Origin: Candidatus Sulfotelmatobacter sp.
GTDB taxonomy: Bacteria; Acidobacteriota; Terriglobia; Terriglobales; Acidobacteriaceae
Reading direction: 5' to 3'
NCBI GenBank assembly: GCA_017883385.1
Contig: JADGNQ010000001.1
Span: forward strand, 1 to 64,000
Length of the DNA stretch: 64,000 nt
Part shown: in pieces, positions 1 through 6,933 of the stretch
Layout: the number at the start of each line of letters is the position of its first letter
How positions within the stretch are numbered: the stretch's first letter is position 1
Program-made: the position numbers and the translations under genes
The notes under the pieces: model-generated
Told to the model about the DNA's origin: nothing
The model's input: the letters and a program-made list of their open reading frames with translations, nothing else
Databases searched by the model: none

Positions 1-404
1 ACGGCTCCTTCGTTGGCCTTGTCATAGCGCAGGCCGTGAGGATGGATGCCGTGGGGCTCGCGGGTGCGATTCAGGAACTCGACGATGACAGTGTCGCCGA
101 CTTCGGCGCGGATCACCGGGCCCAGGATGCCGAGCCACTCGGGTTGCGGTTTTTTCGAGGAGAAGGTGTTGTCGGTGTATTCGATGTAGCGGGTCTTGGG
201 ATACTGCAGGCGCGACCACATGGCGGGAAGTGGGCGGCCGTCGAGAAGGTCGCGTCCGCTGGGGGCGTAGTTCCAGGTTACGTATTCGGCGGCGATGTAG
301 TAGTGGCGAACTTGTGCTTTGCTCCATGCGGGGGCGGCACAGAGGATGAATGCCATGGTCCAACGAATGCTGAGAATACCAGGGGACTTTCTCGGAGTCG
401 TCAT
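1..404 (-). CDS. Multicopper oxidase, N-terminal part (runs off left edge)
   Basis: Reading the reverse strand from ATG at 404 gives 134 residues before the window ends. Residues 1-30 form a signal peptide (hydrophobic around MAFILCAAPAW). The mature start VRHYYIAAEYVTWNYAPSG is the opening strand of ceruloplasmin/factor VIII-type cupredoxin domains. EVGDTVIVEFLNR at about 101-113 and HPHG at 121-124 match the first copper-ligand block of multicopper oxidases. The protein is probably a periplasmic or secreted oxidase of metal ions or phenols. The C-terminal copper site lies outside the window, so the substrate cannot be judged. An overlapping longer frame starting at 415 is a shadow without family features. 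The gene sits 162 nt downstream of hpnE on the same strand, separated by a palindromic repeat, so co-transcription is uncertain. Confidence 0.85.
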   Translation of the reverse strand, partial: MTTPRKSPGILSIRWTMAFILCAAPAWSKAQVRHYYIAAEYVTWNYAPSGRDLLDGRPLPAMWSRLQYPKTRYIEYTDNTFSSKKPQPEWLGILGPVIRAEVGDTVIVEFLNRTREPHGIHPHGLRYDKANEGA

Positions 405-521
405 GCGGTTCCATGATGGTATATGGCGCGGGGGAGCGCAAGATTTGTATCGGAGGGTGCATTGACTTGGGAGACTCTCCGGGGGTCGGTTCTGAGCGGC
501 AGGGTGGTGGAGCTTTGCTCG

Positions 522-552
522 ACGGACAGCCGAGGGCGGCTGTCCCCACATG
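522..552. repeat. Palindromic repeat family C, copy 1
   Basis: The core GGACAGCCGAGGGCGGCTGTCC folds as a short hairpin (ACAGCC/GGCTGT) and is followed by CCACAT. A near-identical copy lies at 36984-37012. It fills most of the gap between hpnE and the oxidase gene and could act as a processing or termination hairpin. It has no coding content. Confidence 0.75.
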
Positions 553-566
553 GGTTCTGCGTGGGA

Positions 567-2195
567 TCAGGTGAAGAGGCGCATTAGGCCCCTGGGTGGC
601 AGGTCTGGAGATACGAAGCGTGACGGATTGATGCCGGCGGCGCGGGCTATGGCTTCGGCGGCCAGGTATCCGCTGCGGACGGCGCCTTCCATGGTGGCGG
701 GCCAACCGGTGGCGGTCCAGTCGCCGGCGAGAAAGACGCGCGGCCACGCGGTAGCGGCGGCGGGACGGTGGGCGTCGATTCCGGGGCGCGGAGAGTAGGT
801 CGCGTTTACTTCTTTGATGACGGTGGATTTCACGAGAGTGGCCTCGCGCGCGGCGGGGAAGAATTCGCGGACTTCGGCGAGGGCGAGATCGACGATTTCG
901 GAGCGGGATTTGTCGATGAGAGTTTTCGAGGAACTCACAACGAGTTCGATGTAGCTGGGGATTTCGGATGAATTGCTCGCTGCAGGAATATTCTTTCGCC
1001 CCTCCGGGGCTGGTGCTTGCCTGGGTTCTGACCCACGGCTTGCGCCGTGGGCTGCATTCTCACGCCGCTCCGCGGCTTCGGACCCATATGCTGACGTGCC
1101 TTGCTCCTCCGCGCTGGCTTCCCCCGCGCTGGCTTCCCCCGCACGCATGGGTTGAAGACGGGATTTGTGAAACATCCATTGGATGGTGCGGTCGAGGAGG
1201 ACGGCGTGGTCGAGGGTAGAGATTTGACGGTCGAACCAGAGGTGGATGCCGGTGATGGGGGAGTTCTCGAAATGGCCGAGTTGCTCGCGGATCGCTGCGC
1301 TCTCGGGAGATTCTGGAAGAATTTTGTCGAGCGCGTCGAAGGGTAGGGCCAGGACCAGGAAGTCAAAATCCCCACCCTGTCCCTGCAAACTACGCAGGGA
1401 CAAGGGTGGGGCACCCTCTTGATGTTGCCGATTTTCTTCTTGGTTCCGGAGTTGCAGTTGAACCCGCGCTGCGTGAGCTGTGAAACCTTCGATTGGTTGA
1501 CGGAAATGCAGGACGCCGCCGCGCGCCCGAATGTAGTCTCCGGCTTTGTTGTAAAGATCGGTGAGAGGGACTGTCGGGACTCCCATGTGGCGGGCTGCGG
1601 GAGACTTCATCGACTCGCGCACGACCTGGGCCGCGGCGGAAACGGAGATCAGGTCGAGTTCCTCGCTGAGGGCACTAACCAGGATTGGCCGCCAGAAGCG
1701 CTCGATGGCGTGCTTGGTTTGGCCGTGGCGGTCGAGCCATTCCTGAAACGACTGTCCGGTGTCGCGCTGGACGGTGAGCGTGAGCGGCACTAGAGCGCGG
1801 GCGATGGAGAGCTTGTCAGGTGCGTTCAGGAACGGGAATCCGAAGAACGAAGGCGCGGTGTGAAGGGGCGCGGGAAGCGGCGACGATTTCATGACCGAGG
1901 TGCGGCCGCCCGGTTCGATGAAGTTCATTTGATCGAACCAGCGGATTTGGTCGGCGACGCCAATGCGGTCGTAAAACTCCATCAGGTTGGTGCACACGCG
2001 GAACAGGACATGCTGGCAGTTGTCGACCACTTCGCCGGTGCCGGGATGTTCCCAGGACGAGGCTCTGCCGCCGAGGAAGGGACGCTTCTCGAAGAGCGTG
2101 ACTCGGAATCCCGCGTTGGACAGGGCGCAGGCGGCGGCTAGTCCGGCGAGGCCGCCTCCGGCGACGGCTACTGTGGGTTGGGGACTGGGGGGCAT
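567..2195 (-). CDS. hpnE: Hydroxysqualene dehydroxylase HpnE, carrying two in-frame repeat insertions
   Basis: This FAD-dependent amine oxidase/phytoene-desaturase-like enzyme performs the last step from hydroxysqualene to squalene. The N-terminus VAVAGGGLAGLAAACAL is the dinucleotide-binding glycine motif, followed by EKRPFLGGRASS. Near the C-terminus, VFLAGDWTATGWPATMEGAV is the FAD-closing motif. I chose ATG at 2195 because the upstream in-frame ATG at 2234 lies inside a palindromic repeat (2217-2259) and would translate that repeat. At 542 residues the protein is longer than most HpnE proteins. The extra length comes largely from a family A palindrome at about residues 260-278 (GAPPLSL...) and a family B repeat plus a 15-nt tandem repeat at about 350-401. 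Both keep the frame. It is the last gene of hpnC-hpnD-hpnE, 102 nt after hpnD. Confidence 0.93.
   Translation of the reverse strand: MPPSPQPTVAVAGGGLAGLAAACALSNAGFRVTLFEKRPFLGGRASSWEHPGTGEVVDNCQHVLFRVCTNLMEFYDRIGVADQIRWFDQMNFIEPGGRTSVMKSSPLPAPLHTAPSFFGFPFLNAPDKLSIARALVPLTLTVQRDTGQSFQEWLDRHGQTKHAIERFWRPILVSALSEELDLISVSAAAQVVRESMKSPAARHMGVPTVPLTDLYNKAGDYIRARGGVLHFRQPIEGFTAHAARVQLQLRNQEENRQHQEGAPPLSLRSLQGQGGDFDFLVLALPFDALDKILPESPESAAIREQLGHFENSPITGIHLWFDRQISTLDHAVLLDRTIQWMFHKSRLQPMRAGEASAGEASAEEQGTSAYGSEAAERRENAAHGASRGSEPRQAPAPEGRKNIPAASNSSEIPSYIELVVSSSKTLIDKSRSEIVDLALAEVREFFPAAREATLVKSTVIKEVNATYSPRPGIDAHRPAAATAWPRVFLAGDWTATGWPATMEGAVRSGYLAAEAIARAAGINPSRFVSPDLPPRGLMRLFT
991..1085. repeat. Three-hairpin repeat (family B) inside hpnE
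   Basis: The segment contains three successive small palindromes: CCCCTCCGGGG, CCCACGGCTTGCGCCGTGGG and GCCGCTCCGCGGC. They are separated by short AT-richer spacers. Repeats of this style are common between genes in acidobacterial genomes (family knowledge), but here the repeat is inside the hpnE reading frame. It encodes an Arg/Ala/Pro-rich stretch with no stop, approximately residues 371-402. Confidence 0.7.
1112..1141. repeat. 15-nt tandem duplication in hpnE
   Basis: Two adjacent copies of GCGCTGGCTTCCCCC encode the repeated residues GEASAGEASA on the reverse strand. It lies immediately beside the family B repeat and adds to the same low-complexity insert. Confidence 0.8.
1362..1416 (+). 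repeat. Palindromic repeat family A, copy 1 (in frame inside hpnE)
   Basis: The 55-nt copy starts GTCAAAATCCCCACCCTGTC and ends AGGGTGGGGCACCC. The arms pair around a CCTGC/GCAGG inner stem. Translated from the reverse strand it gives GAPPLSLRSLQGQGGDFD within HpnE. It is six bases longer than the 49-nt copies in recN and ndh, so the frame is conserved. Confidence 0.85.
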
Positions 2196-2216
2196 GCGGT
2201 CGGAGTGGTCAGGCAA

Positions 2217-2259
2217 TCCCCACTTCTCGCGCAAAGAACGCGCGAGAAATGGGGCACCC
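2217..2259 (+). repeat. Palindromic repeat family A, copy 2 (intergenic)
   Basis: The sequence reads CCCCACTTCTCGCGCAAAGA then ACGCGCGAGAAATGGGGCACCC, with TTCTCGCG/CGCGAGAA as stem. It lies between hpnD and hpnE and overlaps the upstream in-frame ATG of hpnE at 2234, which argues for the start at 2195. Confidence 0.85.
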
Positions 2260-2297
2260 GGTCTCGGGATGATGACGAAACAGTATTCTTTTCGCGG

Positions 2298-3242
2298 TCA
2301 CGTTAGGCGCTTGAAGAAGCCTTTCCCCAGGATGCGGAGCTTTTCCCATGTGCTCAGAGAGATTTTGGCGGTGAAGACATCGTACTGTTTCTCGGCGATT
2401 CGTTCGAGCAAGCGGCGGTAAATGGTTACGAGCACCCACAGCGCGGGCTGGCTGTCTTCCGCGACGTAGGGAATGAGTTCATCCCCGGAGGCATAGAACT
2501 CGCGGGCGCGGTCGGCTTCGAGGGCCAGCAACGGACGGAAGCGCGCGGGGTCTGGAGTTGCGAGCAGTTCCGACGCAGAGAGGCTGAACTTCGCGAGATC
2601 TTCTTCCGGGAGGTAGATCCGGCCCATGCTCGCGTCTTCCTTCACGTCGCGAATGATGTTGGTGAGTTGGAACGCCAGGCCGCAGCGCTCGGCGAGGGGT
2701 TCGGCTGCAGGATCGCGGTAGCCGAAGACATGGATGCAAACGAGGCCGACGACCGAAGCAACACGATAGCAGTAGAGGCGGAGATCTTCGAACGTCTTGT
2801 ACTGGATGGTAAGGCCGGGAGCGCTGGTGGTCTGGGCAGAGCTCTCAACATCCTCAATGTCCATCGCCGTGCCGTGCGCGAGTTCGTCGAGCAGTCCGGC
2901 GGGAATCTGGTAGCGGCGTTGGGCATCGGTGAGGGCGAGCAGGATCGCATCGTCGGTGGGCTGGCCTTGCTGGGCGCGGTGCAACGCATCGAGCCAGATG
3001 TCGAGTTTCTGGCGGCGTTCGGGGAGGCTGAGCGAAGAGTCGTCGGCAATATCGTCGCAGCGGCGCATGAAGGCGTAGACAGCGCAGAGGGCCTCGCGCT
3101 TGCGGCGCGGCAGAACGAGGAAGGCGTAGTAAAAATTCTTCGCTGCAGTGCGCGTGATGCCGCGGCAGACCGAATACGCCATAATGAGCTGCCGCGGGGC
3201 GGGGGCCCAGGGCAGGATGACTTGCTGGGTGCCGGCGCTCAT
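2298..3242 (-). CDS. hpnD: Presqualene diphosphate synthase HpnD
   Basis: This 314-residue enzyme of the squalene/phytoene synthase family condenses two farnesyl diphosphates to presqualene diphosphate. Both Asp-rich motifs are present: DDIADD at 63-68 and NIIRDVKED at 195-203. The Arg in YAFMRRCDD and the motif YCYRVASVVG are also typical. Its ATG overlaps the hpnC stop as ATGA, so the two are translationally coupled. The order hpnC-hpnD-hpnE is the standard three-enzyme bacterial squalene route, which supports HpnD over phytoene synthase. A carotenoid role cannot be excluded from motifs alone. Confidence 0.94.
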   Translation of the reverse strand: MSAGTQQVILPWAPAPRQLIMAYSVCRGITRTAAKNFYYAFLVLPRRKREALCAVYAFMRRCDDIADDSSLSLPERRQKLDIWLDALHRAQQGQPTDDAILLALTDAQRRYQIPAGLLDELAHGTAMDIEDVESSAQTTSAPGLTIQYKTFEDLRLYCYRVASVVGLVCIHVFGYRDPAAEPLAERCGLAFQLTNIIRDVKEDASMGRIYLPEEDLAKFSLSASELLATPDPARFRPLLALEADRAREFYASGDELIPYVAEDSQPALWVLVTIYRRLLERIAEKQYDVFTAKISLSTWEKLRILGKGFFKRLT

Positions 3243-4225
3243 GCTTTGGCACCCCCTTTGGCACCCCGTGTAGCGCCAACTCCCAGAAGCTTACCCAGCG
3301 CGGCACGCGCGACCAGGGCCAGCTTGCGCGGGTTCGAAATGGCGGGACGATTTCCCAGGACTGCGAAACCCTGTTTCTCAATCGCATGCAGAATTTCCTG
3401 GCCGCCGCGGCTGAAGAGATCAAGGTCGATGGCCAGCTCGTGATCGACGTTGCCGATCAGGGGAAGCCCCTGACGGAACCAGTCACGGGCGCGTTCGACT
3501 TCGAACTTCATCATGGCGCAGAAGGCCGGGGTGTTCTGGTTGCGGGCGATATCGTCTTCGCTGACGTGGAAGCGCCGCAGGTCTTCGAGTGGAAGATAGA
3601 TGCGGCCTTTGGCGTAGTCGACGGTGACGTCCTGCCAGAAGTTGGCGAGTTGCAACGCGGTGCAGGTGAAATCGGAAAGCTGCTGGCGCTCGGGATCGCG
3701 ATAGCCGCAGAGGTAGAGCACGAGGTGGCCGACGGGATTCGCGGAATAATGGCAATAGGCCAGGACGTCGTCGAAGGTTTCGAAGCGAGTGACGGTTTGG
3801 TCCTGGCGGAAGGCGATGAGCAGGTCAGAGAATTCGTGCTTCGGAATGTCGAAGGTGCGGACGGTTTCAGCGAGGGCAACGAACACTGGATGTTTCGGAA
3901 CGCCTTCGTAGCAGGCGTCGAGTTCGTACTGCCACTGGTCGAGGAGTTCGAGGGAAGCAGCGGTGTCGCCGACTTCGTCGCCCAGGTCGTCAGAGATGCG
4001 GCAGTAGGCGTAGACGTTGAAGAAATGCTGGCGCAGGCGGCGGGGAAGGAACCAACTCGCGACTGAGAAGTTTTCGTAGTGGGTGCGGGCCAGCCGGGCA
4101 CAGTATTCGCGGGCTTCGGCGAGTGTGGGCGGAGTCGTGGGGATGGCATAGCTTGCGGGCAGGCGGGACCAGCCGAGTTCGGCGGAGGCCGTGAGTGGCG
4201 GGTTTTGGGTGGCGAGTTGGGTCAT
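3239..4225 (-). CDS. hpnC: Hydroxysqualene synthase HpnC
   Basis: This 328-residue squalene/phytoene synthase-family protein converts presqualene diphosphate to hydroxysqualene. DDLGDE at 79-84 and NFWQDVTVD at 195-203 are the two Mg-diphosphate-binding motifs. YCHYSANPVGHLVL is typical of HpnC. The extreme C-terminus (GATRGAKGGAKA) is low-complexity and encoded by a 12-nt tandem duplication just before the stop. It is the first gene of the hpnC-D-E operon. Upstream lies a palindromic repeat and then the dehydrogenase pair on the same strand, 191 nt away. Confidence 0.94.
   Translation of the reverse strand: MTQLATQNPPLTASAELGWSRLPASYAIPTTPPTLAEAREYCARLARTHYENFSVASWFLPRRLRQHFFNVYAYCRISDDLGDEVGDTAASLELLDQWQYELDACYEGVPKHPVFVALAETVRTFDIPKHEFSDLLIAFRQDQTVTRFETFDDVLAYCHYSANPVGHLVLYLCGYRDPERQQLSDFTCTALQLANFWQDVTVDYAKGRIYLPLEDLRRFHVSEDDIARNQNTPAFCAMMKFEVERARDWFRQGLPLIGNVDHELAIDLDLFSRGGQEILHAIEKQGFAVLGNRPAISNPRKLALVARAALGKLLGVGATRGAKGGAKA
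3244..3267. repeat. 12-nt tandem duplication in the hpnC tail
   Basis: CTTTGGCACCCC occurs twice in a row. On the reverse strand it encodes the repetitive end of HpnC, only a few bases from the ATGA junction with hpnD. Confidence 0.85.
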
Positions 4226-4323
4226 TCCCGTGTCAGCACGAGTGAGCGACTCCGAATTCGTCCTAACGGGCGAGAGCGTTGTCAGAACTCCTCTTTGCGG
4301 TCTGCAACCACAGGTAGTACAGG

Positions 4324-4384
4324 GATCCTTCGACTGCGTAACTGGTTCGCATTCGCGAACCAGTTACTTCGCTCAGGATGACAA
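4324..4384. repeat. Palindromic repeat family D, copy 1
   Basis: The sequence contains TCCTTCGACTGCGTAA, then the perfect arms AACTGGTTCGC and GCGAACCAGTT around ATTC, then CTTCGCTCAGGATGACAA. The outer ends (ATCCTTCG and CGCTCAGGAT) also partly pair. Relatives occur at 6749-6834, 12064-12097 and 38385-38409. It fills the gap between hpnC and the dehydrogenase gene. Confidence 0.8.
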
Positions 4385-4416
4385 AACACTTTGGCTTCGT
4401 ACTGCTTTACTGCGAA

Positions 4417-5466
4417 TCAGTGGCCGGGGATGATTGCGGTTTTGATGTCGCCGCCACGGTTCAGCATGTGACGCAGAACCTGCTGCAGGCGGGACAACGG
4501 CGCCTCCCCGGTGATGTAGTCGGTGGGACGAATCTTCTTGGCCGCGATCAATCCGAAGGCCCGGCGAACGGTTTCTGGCGTGTGGTGGAAGGTGGCTTTC
4601 AGAGTGATTTCGGAATAGTGCAGGCGATTGGTGTCGAGTTGCACTTTTGTCCCACTGGCGCAACCACCGAAAAAGTTCACGGTGCCGCCCTTGCGAACCA
4701 TGTCGACCGCCCACTCCCAGGCTTCGGGCTTGCCAACGGCTTCAATGACGACGTCACAGCCGCGCTTCTGCGGGGCGAGCGCGCGGACGGCTTCGACCAC
4801 GTTTGCTACTTTCGTGGTTTGGACGATTTCATGCGCGCCCATTTGTTTGGCGGCGTCCACCTGGCCGTCGCGCTTGACGACGGAAATTACGTTGCAACCG
4901 ATGGCGCGGGCAACCTGGACGAACATGAGGCCGATGGGGCCGCCGCCCAGGATGGTGACGGTGTCGCCGATTTCGACTCCGGTTTCATGCAGACCACGGA
5001 GCACGCAGGCCAGAGGCTCGGTCATGGCAGCGTCTTCGAAGCTGACGTTGGGCGGGATAATCAGCATGTTGGCTTCAACAATGCGCTTCGGCACACGAAT
5101 GTATTCCGCGTAGGCGCCGTTGTTGAAGAGCAGATCTTCACAGAGATTCTCCTGGTGCTTGGAGCAGTAGAAGCACATCTGGCAGGGGGCGGAGTTCAGC
5201 GCGACGACGCGCATGCCCTTCTTGAAGCCGTTGACGCCAGCGCCAACCTCCTCGATGACTCCTGCCAGTTCGTGGCCGAAGAGCGCGGGAGGAACAATCA
5301 TGCGCGCGTGGTAGCCGCGCTGGTAGACCTTGAGGTCTGTGCCACAGGTCAAGGCGACCTGCACCTTGACCAGAACCTCGCCGTTACCCACGCGAGGGAT
5401 GGGAACTTTTTCGATCTTCAGATCTTCTTTGCCGTACAGGACGGCAGCGGTCATTGTTCCATTCAC
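4417..5466 (-). CDS. Zinc-dependent medium-chain alcohol/polyol dehydrogenase
   Basis: This MDR-family oxidoreductase resembles threonine/sorbitol dehydrogenase. GHELAGVIEEVG carries the catalytic-zinc GHE. CQMCFYCSKHQENLC supplies four structural-zinc cysteines, and GGGPIGLMFVQVARA is the NAD(P)-binding turn. The substrate cannot be predicted. I place the start at GTG 5466, which overlaps the upstream stop as GTGA and has GGAAGGAAG a few bases before it. ATG at 5454 (MTAAVLYGKEDL) is the alternative, and the ATG at 5484 is less likely because it lies deeper in the upstream gene. It is paired with a paralogous dehydrogenase upstream. Confidence 0.85.
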   Translation of the reverse strand: MNGTMTAAVLYGKEDLKIEKVPIPRVGNGEVLVKVQVALTCGTDLKVYQRGYHARMIVPPALFGHELAGVIEEVGAGVNGFKKGMRVVALNSAPCQMCFYCSKHQENLCEDLLFNNGAYAEYIRVPKRIVEANMLIIPPNVSFEDAAMTEPLACVLRGLHETGVEIGDTVTILGGGPIGLMFVQVARAIGCNVISVVKRDGQVDAAKQMGAHEIVQTTKVANVVEAVRALAPQKRGCDVVIEAVGKPEAWEWAVDMVRKGGTVNFFGGCASGTKVQLDTNRLHYSEITLKATFHHTPETVRRAFGLIAAKKIRPTDYITGEAPLSRLQQVLRHMLNRGGDIKTAIIPGH

Positions 5467-6587
5467 TGCGGACTTCCTTCCCAACTACTGCCGGGCTGGA
5501 TCAGAATTTTCATGGATGAAGGTTGCGGATGCGCCGCCAGGTCGAGGGCTTGCGCGCTCTCGGCGAGCGGGAAGCGATGACTGACGAGGCGCTCGAGATC
5601 CATCTCGCGATTCATGACAAAACGTACGGACTCTTCCTGCAGGTCGACCGACGCGCTGTAGGACCCCACTAAAGTCTTCTCATCGACACAGATGGCTGCA
5701 GGATCGATCACGGCCTCTCCGTGCTGCGTTTGCGCAAAAAGCAATACCCGTCCCCCAGGACGGGCCGCATCCATTGCGGTACGAATCAGGGAGTTGCCGC
5801 CGACCGCGAGAATTACCGCATCGGCGCCACGTCCCTCCGTCAATTCACGGACGCGCTCAACCACGTTTGCCCGCGAAGCATCAATTGTCTGCTCTAACCC
5901 GAAGTATGTTCCTATTCTAAGCCTCTCCGGATACAAATCGGAAGTAATTAAGGTGGCCCCTGCCCGGCGGGCCAATACGCTCAATATGATGCCGATTGGG
6001 CCCTGGCCGATGGCCAGTACAGTTTCGCCGCGGCGAAGGCGCAGGGCATCAATGCCTTTCATGCAAGTGTTGATGGGCTCGACGAAGCAGGCTTGCTCGA
6101 AGGAGACGCCGTCTGGGATAGGGACGGTGCCGCGCTCGACGATCCAGTCCATGACCCGAACGTATTCGGCGAAACCGCCGCCAGAGGGCTCGAATCCGGC
6201 GGTACAGCCCACTTTCTTGTAGGTCGCGCACTGGGCGAAGGTCTTGTTCTTACAGTAGAAGCACTGGCGGCAAGGAATGTGGTGGAAGACCATGACCCGG
6301 TCGCCGGCGCGGTAGTTGCGCACCCCTTCCCCGACGGCGGCAACCACGCCGCTGGTTTCGTGTCCGAAAATACGTGGGGCGGAGTGCGAACCTGTGGAAA
6401 TCTTTTTCAGGTCGGTGCCACAGACGCCGCTGGTGTGGACTCGAACCAGCATCTCTCCGGGGCCAATGCTGGGGACGGGGACGGTTTCGAGGCGGATGTC
6501 GTTGACGCCGCGGTAGACCGCCGCCAGCATGGTGGCGGGGATCGATTGGAGATGAGTCTCGACCGTCAGCGGTCCGGCAATGGCCAT
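5463..6587 (-). CDS. Zinc-dependent medium-chain dehydrogenase, upstream paralogue
   Basis: This 374-residue MDR-family dehydrogenase has GVCGTDLKK and GHETSGVVAAVGEGV for catalytic zinc. CRQCFYCKNKTFAQC is the structural-zinc loop, and GQGPIGIILSVLARRAGA binds the nucleotide. Its stop overlaps the next gene's GTG, so the two are coupled and probably act in one pathway or as a hetero-oligomer (inference). The two proteins share the domain plan but differ clearly in sequence, so this is an old duplication. It is the first gene of its strand run, with 346 nt of repeat-rich DNA upstream that it shares with recN. Confidence 0.85.
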   Translation of the reverse strand: MAIAGPLTVETHLQSIPATMLAAVYRGVNDIRLETVPVPSIGPGEMLVRVHTSGVCGTDLKKISTGSHSAPRIFGHETSGVVAAVGEGVRNYRAGDRVMVFHHIPCRQCFYCKNKTFAQCATYKKVGCTAGFEPSGGGFAEYVRVMDWIVERGTVPIPDGVSFEQACFVEPINTCMKGIDALRLRRGETVLAIGQGPIGIILSVLARRAGATLITSDLYPERLRIGTYFGLEQTIDASRANVVERVRELTEGRGADAVILAVGGNSLIRTAMDAARPGGRVLLFAQTQHGEAVIDPAAICVDEKTLVGSYSASVDLQEESVRFVMNREMDLERLVSHRFPLAESAQALDLAAHPQPSSMKILIQPGSSWEGSPQ

Positions 6588-6748
6588 CGGTCTATTTTAG
6601 ATGATGTTGGGGGTGGATTCGTTTCAAATCAAGGGGATGGGGGCACCGACGGTAACGACCGAGGGTCCGTGTGCCTGGCGTACGTTCCTCCGCGGGTGAC
6701 CGAGTCCGCGACGAACTCAAACGATGACGCACTGCGGGGAGGGTAGGG

Positions 6749-6834
6749 ATCCCCTCGGCTTCGCTGGGGGCAGGCTCTTCGACTGCGTAAGTCGTACGCG
6801 TTCGCGAACCACATCCTTCGCTCACGAAGACCAA
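6749..6834. repeat. Palindromic repeat family D, copy 2 (degenerate)
   Basis: CTTCGACTGCGTAAGTCGTA, GCGTTCGCGAACCAC and ATCCTTCGCTCACGAAG match the copy at 4324-4384 with several changes. An extra hairpin (CCCCTCGGCTTCGCTGGGGG) is attached. It lies in the 346-nt gap between the divergent dehydrogenase gene and recN. I see no gene in that gap. Confidence 0.65.
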
Positions 6835-6844
6835 GGCGTTTGAC

Positions 6845-6887
6845 ACTGACTGATAACTGGCTACGGACAACTGGCAACTGGCGACTG
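6845..6887. repeat. ACTGRYAACTGG-type short repeats upstream of recN
   Basis: Repeated units of the form ACTGATAACTGG, ACAACTGGCAACTGG and CGACTG resemble degenerate half-copies of the inverted repeat at 15188-15275. The recN start follows 47 nt later. Confidence 0.45.
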
Positions 6888-6933
6888 TTTTTCATGCTAT
6901 GCTGCGCAAAACTTCGGCTTTCCAGGATCGCTT

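Noticed and set aside
22-747. Arg/Pro-rich open frame on the minus strand
   Set aside because: It lies out of frame with the multicopper oxidase and hpnE and has typical high-GC shadow composition.
2196-2234. Upstream ATG for hpnE at 2234
   Set aside because: The added residues (MREKWG...) are encoded by a family A repeat. ATG 2195 directly precedes the FAD motif.
4378-5580. Open frame of 400 codons on the plus strand
   Set aside because: It is antisense to the zinc dehydrogenase pair, which have clear motifs. It starts in a repeat.
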